From Lentisphaerae bacterium ADurb.Bin082 (lineage in GTDB: Bacteria > Verrucomicrobiota > Lentisphaeria > Oligosphaerales > Oligosphaeraceae), in assembly GCA_002070945.1 (NCBI GenBank), contig MWEG01000104.1, positions 1 through 64,000 on the forward strand: 64,000 bases of DNA. The letters are read 5' to 3'. Below, piece by piece: positions 55,701 through 64,000 of the stretch (the first letter of the stretch is position 1; every line of letters starts with the position of its first letter). The notes beneath the pieces were generated by a model. It saw only the letters and a program-made list of their open reading frames with translations, made no database searches and was not told the DNA's origin. The translations under genes and the position numbers were made by a program.

Positions 55701-57395
55701 GGTATGGTGGAGCGTCAGCCACTGGTATCCGTTGCAGTCCTCCATTGGCTTGCTATGGCGCGCCTGTTCGCGGAAGATTTTGTCCGCCCTTTTTTCGTAT
55801 GTTCTCTGTTGGTAGAGTTTCGGGAAGTTGGCCTTCAGGTAGAGTGCGCATCTTGCCGTCCCCATGGCGGCAAAGGTTCCGTGGTTGTGGGTAACCCGCC
55901 CTGGGCGCCCGCCATCACAGCTGGGATAGACCGTGGCGTCCATCCATTTCATCATGGCAATGAGGACGAGCTTCCGTTCCTCGTCCGTCAAGCTTGGCTC
56001 TTCCTCAAGGATATCCCAGGATGATATCACGGAGATGGACGGGAAATCGCTGTCAAATCCCCACGCGCCACCATACCTCCTCGGATCGTGAACTGCGCTT
56101 TGCTGGTAAAGGCGCCACAATTCAACAAACAGCTTCGCCTCAAGCGGGTTGTTGCCGATCAGGTACCGTTCTCCCAAGCCAGCCAATTGACCGGCGATGC
56201 TCGTGTGCGTCCCCTTGTCCAAGCGCTCTTGGCCGCGGCGCAATCCAGCCTCGACGTAGTCCTGCGGATACGGCCTCAGCACACCACGGAAGCGATTTGA
56301 CATCTCGGCGTCAAGCTTCACCTGATGAATGCGTCCCAGCACCAGGTCTTTTCCCTTCTTGTTGTCTAAGACAACCTCGCAAAGCTTGTCTGTGGCCAGG
56401 TTCAATCCTTGCTCGTCCGAAGCTCCAACCATAATGACGTTACATCCATCGCCCAGCGGGTTATGGATGGTATGCAACAGGTATCCTCCGGCACCGGGAA
56501 GCACATGGTCAACCAAGGTCAACTTTCGTGCATACAGCAGGCGAACCGCCAAATTGTCATTCAAATTGCCTAGCAAGATTGTGTTCGTTCCCTGGACTCC
56601 ATCCTGGAAACTGTCCAACGCGCCTGCCTGGCAGGGAACTGTACAACCGGTAAGGGATCGTATTGAATCCGCAATCCGCTTCGCCGCTTTGCGGCCTGAT
56701 TCCGTATCGGGATGTACAATCCTGGAAACCGCCTTGCCATCCTTGACTAGTGCCGTTTCCTGGATGCGGCGGGGATATTCAGTTATTTCATCCAGGCGCT
56801 CAACAAATTCAGTCTTTGCCAACCGGAGTTTCCTTACCCGAATCGACACTGGCTTGCCGTAATCCCGCGTACCAATGATGATTTCTATTGAGCTGACCTT
56901 GTCCGCCGCCTTGCCCGAGACCACGTCTTGTTCCCAGCGCATGTCATTGTCATCGCTGCTCATTCCCCGCTGAAAGTGGAACTCTGTCCAATCCGTGGTC
57001 AGCTTATTGTCCCAGCTGCTGAAGCTCCATGCGCTTCGCTTTTCCCCCTTGTTGAACATTCTGACGTAGAACGCCGCCGTCGACTCCGGATTCAGCGAGC
57101 GGGCATCAAACTGGATGGCGGATTTTTCGATATCCATCGGTTCGGGGAACGTGCACAAAATGCTGTAGTACTGGCTTCCCTTGCCTTCCGGATTTGTGTT
57201 GGCTGTCAATTCGACGCATTTCGCGCCGCCGTCGTCAACGACCTGGAGTTTTCCAGGAAAGTCACGTATGTTCAAGCTCAGGCGGAGTCCGTCCAGTGAA
57301 TCGAACTCCATCAGGGTTCCGAGTTTGGCGTCAGCCGGCTGCCCACCACAAAAGCAACACAATCCGCATACTAGGAAAACAAACGCAAAACGCAT
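52800..57395 (-). CDS. Giant secreted heparinase II/III-like lyase with FG-GAP propeller
   Basis: This 1531-aa exported protein has a signal MRFAFVFLVCGLCCFC.. to PADA. An N-terminal beta-sandwich (about 25-190) precedes an (alpha/alpha) toroid (about 380-700) and the beta-sandwich typical of heparinase II/III lyases (FLLLDGVTTGGHKHDDGNSI carries the family H-HDD motif near 740). A discoidin-like segment comes next (about 1080-1190). The C-terminal ~320 residues are an FG-GAP/PQQ-like propeller with calcium motifs (DIDKDGIDE, DLDGDGWPE, DLDGDGKAE, DLDGDGIDE). It likely cleaves uronate-containing polysaccharide. AAGGAG lies 7 bases before the ATG at 57395. Confidence 0.8.
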   Translation of the reverse strand: MRFAFVFLVCGLCCFCGGQPADAKLGTLMEFDSLDGLRLSLNIRDFPGKLQVVDDGGAKCVELTANTNPEGKGSQYYSILCTFPEPMDIEKSAIQFDARSLNPESTAAFYVRMFNKGEKRSAWSFSSWDNKLTTDWTEFHFQRGMSSDDNDMRWEQDVVSGKAADKVSSIEIIIGTRDYGKPVSIRVRKLRLAKTEFVERLDEITEYPRRIQETALVKDGKAVSRIVHPDTESGRKAAKRIADSIRSLTGCTVPCQAGALDSFQDGVQGTNTILLGNLNDNLAVRLLYARKLTLVDHVLPGAGGYLLHTIHNPLGDGCNVIMVGASDEQGLNLATDKLCEVVLDNKKGKDLVLGRIHQVKLDAEMSNRFRGVLRPYPQDYVEAGLRRGQERLDKGTHTSIAGQLAGLGERYLIGNNPLEAKLFVELWRLYQQSAVHDPRRYGGAWGFDSDFPSISVISSWDILEEEPSLTDEERKLVLIAMMKWMDATVYPSCDGGRPGRVTHNHGTFAAMGTARCALYLKANFPKLYQQRTYEKRADKIFREQARHSKPMEDCNGYQWLTLHHTLQYAMMRPDYTIFNNGVADQITEFCIGNMDNHGIQVPYGDTGSWLCWISERVCLNIIALATGNQDARWANDYKLKMRRHKPPIGDYYQPLKPGDKAPKSFDGVRKFPLIEGFYNTFNAGNWRPELNDCVDKITFREALEPNALFLLLDGVTTGGHKHDDGNSIPRLSQFDRIWLADNDYFKAPLKYHNSLSVLANGESARLPDYVQCVLVDENSSCGVSVTEFREYARSDWRRALVWLKEQKCVLVLDRVTARENANYQMCQFWHGVGEATLDADGMLLRQKGPSMRVQLARGTKLSLVDDAELGSNWGGYPHAKPVVRTLTALAEIDLKAGESYLFAAVFHGNASGDEPVWKLERLFDDWGVMLDDGQRQVAIALDGFAGDKSRGCVVVKESTGKQYAFGKASGVHAPTHAPAASFAPSWSAFGNNAPRCLKVEPVRPATSDLPSLQTVWCVTPKPTLLVLSGNAASAGALTGFSTMKCTPDKLGENVLTGGSNRVEGLVDGSQARGNNNVMFPVDAVVEIVFAFKETCQLDSVVWGQWHATTSSKGTSYLLDKVEIELSDDGFASDVRPVHSYVENRQLPNWGAPIEYRVELDGKSAKGLRMRLRPRPGSSIYLSEVVVFGDGVNAENAAGIQISAVETSRGPGGKEVILVGAATGELMALDLDGKTLWSKQMISAVNDIAAVDIDKDGIDEIALAMKSGEVILLKENGDEIWRYQMQFYRRPPDGNLIRIGDLDGDGWPEIVCGAENWRFYAFDRKGNCLWHYEAVHPSRSGAVVDLDGDGKAEVICGTHYYSMSVVDHTGKRKWAANFGPICWAIDTAIGGDGKRSVLTGSGNGHFYCFSSTGQKRIEFNTGEEVRCVLGKDLDGDGIDEALAGSFSQFVYCWGLENGKLRWTRNLGSPVNVLASGSKNCVFAGLRDGRIVEIDAAGKSIRELDTKSQVTIMKPSKNGVLAATEDGKLRLTK

Positions 57396-57422
57396 GCTCA
57401 TGCTCCTTTGTCAACGCTGCAA

Positions 57423-60400
57423 TCAGTTTGCTGTTATAGCCATGGTCGTGGTGCTTTCGAGTCCGGTGAGGATGTCGCGGACTAGGATGGTCCAAGCGCC
57501 GTTTTTTCGGTTCAAGCCCAGGGGAATGGTGGTTTTGAACAGGCCATCAGAGGCGGCCAGGTTTTGCCGCCAGGGCGGTAGGGTCAAGCCGTCTGGATCA
57601 GTGAGCTGGCAGTGGAGGACGTGTCGTCCCAAGCGCGCGGTCGGGTCGGCGGCAGCCAGGGTGACAGACACGGTCAGCTGTCCGGGGGTGTTTTCGCGGG
57701 CAGCCACTTCCAGGCGTTCCAGCTGGTAGGGCAGGGCAGCGATCAGGGTCGTATCGCCGGGTGCGATAGTCAACTCGGCTGTGTTGGAACGGCCGAGGAA
57801 TTGTCGGCGGCGCACGTCATAGAGGTAGGCCGGAGCCGTCAGCTTGATGCTGGCGGTCTCAGGGTCAGAGGTGCGTCGGAAGTCACGGATGAAGCCGTGG
57901 ACAGCGATGTCGCCATGCCGGAAGGTGTTCAGTTCAAAGCAGCGCGGGGGCTTGGCTGGATCACTTGCAAGCACGGGGGCAGGGCTGCTGATGCCAGCAA
58001 CGGCAGTGATTTGGGCGAGCAGAGCGCGCATGGCAACGTCATATTCCGGCAGGCGGAAGTTGAGGTAGATGGTCAGGCCTTTGCCTAATGGCCGGATGAA
58101 GATGGCCGGGGCGCCGTCGGCATGGGTGGCGATGGGGACGGCTGGGTTGACTTCGGCCGGGGTCAGCTGTTCGCGCCCAATGGCGGCAATGACAGCGCCT
58201 GGGACGCCGATGCCGTTGATGCTGCGGTTGATGGTCACGTCGTTTGGAGCATAGTCGACAGCGGCGTCTGCAGGTCGCTGGACTCCGAAGAGGCGGGCAA
58301 GCGGCTGCACGTCAGTGGCGTAGGGCGTGCCGTGCGCGTCCGTGCGCAGCCCGCGCAGGTCAGCGAGAATGACGCCGCCATTGTTGACAAAGTCATAGAG
58401 GACAGAGGTCAGTTCAGGCGGGAAGGCGACCGCGAAAGGCAGCAGGAGCAATTTGCGTCCAGCCAGGCCTGAGCCGTCGAGGACTTGCGGGTCAGCGACG
58501 TAGTCGGCGTTCAGTTGCAGTTCATTCAGGTGTTGCCTCAAGTCGAAGCCGGCTCGGAAGTAGGAGCCAAAGCTGTCGGTTCCAGGGCGTTCGTTAGGCT
58601 CTGGCTGGTCAGCGGTTGATTCGCACCAGGCGACCAGGGAGGAGGGGTGCGACCAGAGGATGGCGGTCTCGGCTCGGTCGCGCTGGTATTCGAGGAGCAG
58701 TTTGCCGACGCCGTGGGTCAGGTCAGTGAGGGAGTCCTTGATTGCCAGCCCGAAAGGCGTCTTGGCCTGGTCAGCAGTGAGCAACGACCAGGAGATCATT
58801 CGATTAGTGTCAAAGGAATTGGTGGAGAAGTAGCTGGCGCCGCCGGCGTCATGGAGAGCCAGCCACCAGCATTCGTAGCGGGCGGCGGTTTCGGAGTGGT
58901 TGTAGCCCAGCCAGCCGTAATTGGGGAATTTAGGCGGGGTGAAGGAGCGCCAGAGTTCAAAGATCGCCTTGTGTGCTGAGGTCTTGATCGCCTCGGAGTA
59001 TTCCTGACCCCAGCCGAAGTTGGTCTGGGTGGCGAGTTTCCAGTAGTCGTTGCCGCAGAAGGGCGTGACGCCGAAGGTGTTGGTGTGTCCAACCGGGGTG
59101 CCGGGATTGGTGGTGTGGTAGGAGTCGGTGATCAAGCGGCAGGCTTCGATCCATTGGTCGGTCATGTAAGTGCGGAAGTCGACAAAGGGAGCGAAGTTTT
59201 TTTGCTGGCGGATATCGGCGGTGCGGGTCGGCATGACTTCAGACCAGTCGGTGTACGCCGTGCCCCATTGGTGGTTCAAGGCAGCCAGGGTCGGGTAGAT
59301 TTTCTTCAGCCAAGCCCTGAAGCCCTCCTGGCAGCGAGGACAGAAGCAGAATTCGGTGACCTTGTGGTGCGAGGACAGGAAGGCTTCGTCGGTAATGCCA
59401 GCGCCGACATAGCCGAAGGGCTGCTGCCTGGCGCCGGCCTGGACGCCGCGATCGCGAATTCCCGCCTGGATGTCTGGATCATTGTAGCAGCGCGGGCGGA
59501 TGCCGTCGTCAAAGTGGCGCGTTTCGCGGAAGAAGTCTGAACCGATGTAGCCGGCGGCGCTCATGCCGTTTTCGGTGAGAAAATAGCCCTGGCCCGGGAA
59601 GTCGACATTCTGGCCAAGGTCGCGCATGATATGGTTGAAAGCGACTTGGATAGACGGGTGGCCGCCGCCTGGCCGCCAAGGCAGCACCGCGAAGTCGTTA
59701 TATGTCTTTTTGGCGAGGGCGGGCACACTCAAGGCAGTCCACAGGCGGTCATGCTCCAGGTTGTTCTGCATGAGTCGGGCTTCGACGCGGAGGAAGACGG
59801 TGCCAGCGAGCGTGAGCGGGAGAGGCGTGAGCTTTATCGTGGTCTCCGCCCCGGCGGCAGGCACAGGCGTCATAGTTTGAGCGAGAACTAGGCCGGACGG
59901 GTCGAGCAGCCGAGCCTGGACGACCAGGTTTTCCTGGCCTGCAGTGGTCTTGATAGTGACGGTTGGGGTGACGACGCTGTCCGGGGCGTAGACGCCGCCG
60001 AGGCCGCTTTCCAAGTCTTCTGGGGGCTGGTCGAGGGTTAGGTTGGCGATGGTTCCAGCCTGGGGGCGGTCTAAGCGGAAGGAACGCCAGGCCATGACTT
60101 CCTGCTTGGCGTTCAGGGCAGCCAGGTCGGCCAAGACAGGCCCGGGCGGCAACGTGTCTGGAATCGTCAGGGAAGCCTCGCCTTGCTGGTTCAGGGCGAG
60201 GACGACCGGCGCCAGGCGGAGTCGGGCGGACGGCGCCAGGGGAGGCTGATCCAAGCGAATTTCACGGGCAGAACGGAGGATGACGCGGACAGCAGTGGCG
60301 CGCGGCGTGCCAGCGGCGGCAACGTCCAGGCGGTCTGGAGTCTTGCAGGTTGCGGTCAATTCCAGGCGGTGTTCGCCGCGGGCAGCGAAACGGGCAGCCT

Positions 60401-61556
60401 CGGCGATGAGGCCGAGCCAGTCTTCCCAATAATCGAATTGGCGGCTTGTCCACGCAGTCTGGAGGTTAGAGGCCTGGGGCATGATGGCCGAGAGCCTGGT
60501 CAGTTCCGGGTTAAAGGCGAGCCGGACAACGCGGCCTTGGCCGCAGGCTCCAAGCTCAATGGCGCTCAGGCAGTCTTTTTCCGGGTTGTTGGCCAAAGGA
60601 ACCACTTGGCGCAGCGGATGCGTGTCAGGGGCGTCTTGCAGGGGCGGCAGTTCTTTCCAAGCTTTGATGCGTTCGCCGCGGTCAAGCAGCACCAGGCCAG
60701 CGCCGCGCTCGATGTTTTTGACGATGTCCCGGCGCAGCTGCTCGGTAAGCGAAGTGGAGACGATATAGACCTCGTAGAAATTCTGGGGCATTCTTTCGGT
60801 GACTTGCCTGCCAGTGAAGGATATCGCTTCAGGTTTTTGACTGTCGGCCTCGATGACGTCGCAGGTCATTTGCAGTCGTTGCTCCAGTTCCGTGGTTTCG
60901 CGGAGCGGCCTCAGGGAGGGGATGACGAAGAGCGCCTTGAGCGGCCCACCTGATAGCGGCTTGCCCGTAGGCAAGTGATGGAACACGGGCGGCGGTTCGG
61001 CGGCGCGGTCGATTTGGCGGAGGTTGAAGTGGTTGATGATGGTCTGGTCTAGTCGGCCTGGGCACAGGGAAACCCAGTCATAGCTCACATTGCCGGTTTT
61101 AGAGATGTCATAGATATAGATGGTGCCGGCGTTTTCCGGGGCGGTGAAGGTGCGCATGGCAGTGACGTATTTGCCGTCGCTTTCCTGGTTCCAGAGCAGG
61201 TAGAATTCGCGGCGCGGCGTGGATTTTCCATGCAGGAGGAGGAATCCAGCGCGGCCAGGGCCGGTGGTCTTGAAGCGAGCGCGGATGGTGTATTCTTGGC
61301 CTTCAGTCAAGGTGACGTCCTGGGTTGCCATGACGTAGGCGCCTGGCTTGGAGCTGAGTACATAATTGCCGCCGAGGTCGGCCAGTTCGTGGCGGTGGGT
61401 GAGTGCCTCGCTGGCGGCCCAGGTGGCAGGCGGGCCGTCCTGGCCTGCAGGTTCGTCAAAACCGTGGTTTTGCAGCAGCTCGGGGCCGAGCTGGGCCTGG
61501 GCGGTCAAAGCCAGGCCAAGGATGATGAGCAGGGCCGGAAGAATGTTTTTGAACAT
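57423..61556 (-). CDS. Giant secreted GH42-like beta-galactosidase (1377 aa)
   Basis: The exported enzyme has a signal (MFKNILPALLIILGLALTAQA), an N-terminal binding domain (about 22-160: LLQNHGFDEPAGQDG), a second alpha/beta region, then a GH42-type TIM barrel (about 630-960). The barrel contains AGITDEAFLSSHHKVTEFCF with the acid/base candidate E, then CPRCQEGFRAWLKKIYPTLA, the zinc-binding GH42 signature. A trimerisation-like domain (LLLPFAVAFPPELTSVLYDF VNNGGVILADLRG) follows, then beta domains. AGGAG precedes the ATG at 61556. It is downstream of the hybrid kinase, 60 bases away and on the same strand, so the two are probably co-transcribed. Confidence 0.85.
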   Translation of the reverse strand: MFKNILPALLIILGLALTAQAQLGPELLQNHGFDEPAGQDGPPATWAASEALTHRHELADLGGNYVLSSKPGAYVMATQDVTLTEGQEYTIRARFKTTGPGRAGFLLLHGKSTPRREFYLLWNQESDGKYVTAMRTFTAPENAGTIYIYDISKTGNVSYDWVSLCPGRLDQTIINHFNLRQIDRAAEPPPVFHHLPTGKPLSGGPLKALFVIPSLRPLRETTELEQRLQMTCDVIEADSQKPEAISFTGRQVTERMPQNFYEVYIVSTSLTEQLRRDIVKNIERGAGLVLLDRGERIKAWKELPPLQDAPDTHPLRQVVPLANNPEKDCLSAIELGACGQGRVVRLAFNPELTRLSAIMPQASNLQTAWTSRQFDYWEDWLGLIAEAARFAARGEHRLELTATCKTPDRLDVAAAGTPRATAVRVILRSAREIRLDQPPLAPSARLRLAPVVLALNQQGEASLTIPDTLPPGPVLADLAALNAKQEVMAWRSFRLDRPQAGTIANLTLDQPPEDLESGLGGVYAPDSVVTPTVTIKTTAGQENLVVQARLLDPSGLVLAQTMTPVPAAGAETTIKLTPLPLTLAGTVFLRVEARLMQNNLEHDRLWTALSVPALAKKTYNDFAVLPWRPGGGHPSIQVAFNHIMRDLGQNVDFPGQGYFLTENGMSAAGYIGSDFFRETRHFDDGIRPRCYNDPDIQAGIRDRGVQAGARQQPFGYVGAGITDEAFLSSHHKVTEFCFCPRCQEGFRAWLKKIYPTLAALNHQWGTAYTDWSEVMPTRTADIRQQKNFAPFVDFRTYMTDQWIEACRLITDSYHTTNPGTPVGHTNTFGVTPFCGNDYWKLATQTNFGWGQEYSEAIKTSAHKAIFELWRSFTPPKFPNYGWLGYNHSETAARYECWWLALHDAGGASYFSTNSFDTNRMISWSLLTADQAKTPFGLAIKDSLTDLTHGVGKLLLEYQRDRAETAILWSHPSSLVAWCESTADQPEPNERPGTDSFGSYFRAGFDLRQHLNELQLNADYVADPQVLDGSGLAGRKLLLLPFAVAFPPELTSVLYDFVNNGGVILADLRGLRTDAHGTPYATDVQPLARLFGVQRPADAAVDYAPNDVTINRSINGIGVPGAVIAAIGREQLTPAEVNPAVPIATHADGAPAIFIRPLGKGLTIYLNFRLPEYDVAMRALLAQITAVAGISSPAPVLASDPAKPPRCFELNTFRHGDIAVHGFIRDFRRTSDPETASIKLTAPAYLYDVRRRQFLGRSNTAELTIAPGDTTLIAALPYQLERLEVAARENTPGQLTVSVTLAAADPTARLGRHVLHCQLTDPDGLTLPPWRQNLAASDGLFKTTIPLGLNRKNGAWTILVRDILTGLESTTTMAITAN

Positions 61557-61615
61557 AGCGGTTCTCCTGGGCGGAAAAAATGAGGTGGAAATGGCGTTGA
61601 AGCAGGAGCGCATAG

Positions 61616-63841
61616 TCAGACGATGGTGATGTCCTGTTCCAGAACCGTGAAAATTTTGGTAAGGTTTTGAATCAGCTCATTGATGGCTGGTATCACTTCT
61701 TCGCTGCGGTCGTGCATGTCCATGATTTCGGCGGTATTCTGGGACATTTCGGTCAGTCCGATGGATGAGAGCTGGCCTTTTAGGCGGTGCAGGATGGCGC
61801 GGGCGTCCTCCCAGTTGTTTTTCTGGGCATAGACGGCGAGGTTGTCCAGCAGTGGTCGCCAGTCGGCGACGGTTTGCGCCAGCACCATTTTGATTTCGCC
61901 GATGGAGATATGGTATTGTTCGCGCATGAAGTCGTGCATGCGGCGTGCGATGGCCTCTTCCCTGGTTTCGATCAGGTCGCAGGTTTCGCGCAATTCGCGT
62001 TGCGGCGTGATGCCGAGTGCGTCAGCGATGCTGAGCAGGAGCTGGTCGCGTTCAAAGGGCTTGGGGATGAATCCGGTGGAGCCGGCGCCCAGGGCTTTTT
62101 CGACGTCCTCTTGGAAAGCCGAGGCGGTCAGCGCGATGATTTGGGTGGTGCCGGAATTAGGCAGTTGGCGGATTTCTCGGATGGCGGTATACCCGTCCAT
62201 CACCGGCATTTGGATATCCATGAAAATCAGGTCAAAGCGCTGCTGTCGGCAGAGATTGAGCGCTTCCAGGCCGTTTTGCGCGGTGCGGTACGGCAGGCCA
62301 GCGCCTTGGCAGATGGTTTCCAGCAGGAAGAGGTTAGTGGGGGTATCGTCGACCAGAAGCGCAAGGTATTTCTTCAATTCCTGGCGGGGGAGGTTGACGC
62401 GGAAATGCCCAGAGAGCCGGACTTGTTCTTCTGGTTTCGCCTTGACGGTTTTGATGGCAAAGGCGAAGCGGGTTCCTTCGCCGACCCGGCTGGTCATGGT
62501 GAGTTTGCCGCCCATCATCTTGACCAGGCTGTCAACGATGCTCAAACCGAGGCCAGCACCGCCGAACTGGCGGGCGACGCTGGCGCTGCCCTGCACGTAT
62601 GGCTTCAGCAGATGCTCCTGGACGTTATGGGGGATGCCGATGCCGGTGTCACTGACTGTGAAGGCGATGTGGACTGCACCTTGATCATCGTCGGTGACAG
62701 CGATTTGCAGGCGGATTTCGCCATGCTCGGTGAATTTGACGGCATTGCCGAGGAGGTTGTCGAGGATTTGGCGGAGGCGCGTCGGGTCGCCGCGAATGAT
62801 GAGCGGTTCGACCTGGTTGGTGTCCAGGACGACTTTCAAGCCTTTTGGCTTGGCCAGCTGCTTGGTCATGGCGATGCGGTCTTCCGCCAGGGCGAGGCAG
62901 TCAAAGGCCAGCTCTTCGAGTTCCAGGCTGCCGGCGTTGATCTTGGAATAATCCAGCACTTCGTTGATCACATGCATGAGGCTCCTGGAGCTGGCCTCGA
63001 TGATGCGTACATATTGCTTCTGCTGCGGATTGAGCGGGGTTTCGCGGAGGTTGGCGAGAAAGCCGATGACGCCATTGAGGGGCGTTCGGATTTCATGGCT
63101 CATCACCGCGAAGAAGTTGTCCTTGGCGCGGCTGGCCTGATCGGCCTGGGTGAGGAAGCGGCGGAGCGTGGCTTCCAGTCCGGCCAGGTCGTCATGGCTG
63201 GGGATGACGACCGAGGGCTGCCCGCCAATCGGGTACAGGGCGATTTGGCGGTTGAGGTCGCGGATACGGGCGGCGATGTCCCGCCAGAAGAACAGCCCTA
63301 GGAGCAGGATGGAGGCCGTGGTGGCAGCCAGCCAGAGTCCGGCGGTGATTTTGCAGCGCGTCATCGTCCGAGCCAGTTTTTCTGCAGCCAGCTGGCGCAG
63401 CTGCCGGGCGTCGTTCGCCAGGGCGAAAGCGTTGGCGTCAGCGATTTCCAGGTTGCGCCGGGCGTCGCGTCCAGCGATGACATCCGCTTGGACTAGGCGC
63501 AGTTTTTGCCAGGCACTTTGCAGCTCGTGCTGGCGGCTGAGGGCAAGGGCGTCGGGATTGGCGGTGAGAGCCGCGAGGAGTTCATCGGTGGCAGCGGCGT
63601 TTTCGTCATACTTGAGAGCGGCGTCTTTTTCCGCTTCATGAAGTTCGCGCTGCCGTGCGGTGACAAGTCGGTTGAGGATGACGGTTTGAGCCAGGACATG
63701 GTCGCTGGTCAAGGACAAGTTGTCGATAGTGTCGGTCAGACGGCTGACATGGCGCAGGTCAGTCATCACGGCGGCGATGCAGACCAGGGAAATGATGATG
63801 GTGACAGCGGCCAGGGTCAGTAATTTATGGAAAGTGCGCAT
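61616..63841 (-). CDS. Hybrid sensor histidine kinase with receiver and Hpt domains
   Basis: A membrane sensor that phosphorylates itself and passes the phosphate along a His-Asp-His relay. The 741-aa protein has TM helices at about 7-26 and 165-186 enclosing a helical periplasmic sensor domain, then HisKA (H249 in MSHEIRTPL), HATPase (N-box NAVKF at 366, DTGIG 398, GAGLGLS 428), a receiver (D542 in FMDIQMPVMDG) and a C-terminal Hpt domain (H685 in LHRLKGQL). No DNA-binding output domain is attached. It directly precedes the giant GH42-like gene, so control of glycan enzymes is inferred. The ribosome site is weak. Confidence 0.94.
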   Translation of the reverse strand: MRTFHKLLTLAAVTIIISLVCIAAVMTDLRHVSRLTDTIDNLSLTSDHVLAQTVILNRLVTARQRELHEAEKDAALKYDENAAATDELLAALTANPDALALSRQHELQSAWQKLRLVQADVIAGRDARRNLEIADANAFALANDARQLRQLAAEKLARTMTRCKITAGLWLAATTASILLLGLFFWRDIAARIRDLNRQIALYPIGGQPSVVIPSHDDLAGLEATLRRFLTQADQASRAKDNFFAVMSHEIRTPLNGVIGFLANLRETPLNPQQKQYVRIIEASSRSLMHVINEVLDYSKINAGSLELEELAFDCLALAEDRIAMTKQLAKPKGLKVVLDTNQVEPLIIRGDPTRLRQILDNLLGNAVKFTEHGEIRLQIAVTDDDQGAVHIAFTVSDTGIGIPHNVQEHLLKPYVQGSASVARQFGGAGLGLSIVDSLVKMMGGKLTMTSRVGEGTRFAFAIKTVKAKPEEQVRLSGHFRVNLPRQELKKYLALLVDDTPTNLFLLETICQGAGLPYRTAQNGLEALNLCRQQRFDLIFMDIQMPVMDGYTAIREIRQLPNSGTTQIIALTASAFQEDVEKALGAGSTGFIPKPFERDQLLLSIADALGITPQRELRETCDLIETREEAIARRMHDFMREQYHISIGEIKMVLAQTVADWRPLLDNLAVYAQKNNWEDARAILHRLKGQLSSIGLTEMSQNTAEIMDMHDRSEEVIPAINELIQNLTKIFTVLEQDITIV

Positions 63842-63900
63842 GCCATCATGGTGCTGTGATGTTCGAAATTGGCGGTTGCTGGAGTGACAGCCCAGAGCCG

Positions 63901-63930
63901 TCTCCCGGCGCTGGCACCAGCGCCGGGAGA
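63901..63930. repeat. Perfect 14-bp hairpin upstream of the kinase
   Basis: TCTCCCGGCGCTGG and its exact complement are separated only by CA. It lies 60 bases upstream of the kinase start on the minus strand. No T run follows on either strand, so terminator or leader structure are both possible. No gene is visible in 63842-64000. Confidence 0.6.
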
Positions 63931-64000
63931 AGCATGAACTTTGGCCTGTCGGGAACGGCGATGGTCGGGCTTGGCCGTCTTTTTCAGAAGCAGAAATTGA

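Noticed and set aside
61787..63301. 504-codon plus-strand frame
   Set aside because: Antisense to the hybrid histidine kinase with all catalytic motifs intact.

Overview
The window looks like a chromosome segment from the Lentisphaerae (Victivallis-like gut or anaerobic lineages). This is inferred from two pseudopilins with the long hydrophobic [16 protein letters not shown] start, a high density of very large secreted carbohydrate-active proteins, a BspA-type leucine-rich repeat protein, and intergenic short tandem repeats. No rRNA, tRNA or CRISPR was seen.

Layout. 1-2525 is an IS66 element (tnpA, tnpB, tnpC on the minus strand) whose far end lies outside the window. It has cut a restriction-methylation gene (2522-3562) directly downstream of an adenine methyltransferase (3547-4416), both in AT-rich DNA. 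A frameshifted gamma-glutamylcyclotransferase-like gene (4965-5373) and an ISAzo13-family element (5637-7027) follow. 7092-14098 holds a glycerophosphodiesterase, two YceK/YidQ-like lipoproteins, a small exported protein and a GH123-N-like glycosidase. 14367-15770 is a collapsed type I restriction locus in which only yhcG (DUF1016) is intact between the 5' stub of hsdR and the 3' stub of hsdS. 16418-20287 holds a BspA-like repeat protein with a membrane tail and two more glycerophosphodiesterases.

20620-29473 is a second, largely complete type I restriction-modification locus: hsdM, yhcG, a decayed partial second yhcG copy, hsdS, a truncated small gene and hsdR. The yhcG copies carry the most unusual feature of the window. 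It is an array of eleven 27-nt near-perfect palindromes, in-frame in the intact gene and expanded into a 196-nt higher-order repeat in the decayed copy. Stem bases change in matched pairs between units.

From 29525 to the end the window is a glycan-foraging region: a GH63/MGH1-like glucosidase, two paralogous ~950-aa secreted glycosidases, a radical SAM BioB-like enzyme, a lipoprotein, two pseudopilins, a GNAT enzyme, a SIS protein, and an amino-sugar operon (RpiR regulator, BadF-type kinase, NanE epimerase, a 52-codon ORF and a cytoplasmic glycosidase). Then come three giant secreted enzymes (1163, 1531 and 1377 aa) and a hybrid histidine kinase immediately upstream of the GH42-like gene.

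Gaps between genes are occupied by repeat families rather than long regulatory regions: (i) GTCCAC-based arrays at seven loci on both strands; (ii) paired TGAATGC / ATTCATAA microsatellites after two stop codons; (iii) a composite element with CCCAGG and GCGCC palindromes, present complete twice in opposite orientation and once in part. All protein identities are from motif recognition by eye; no database search was possible.
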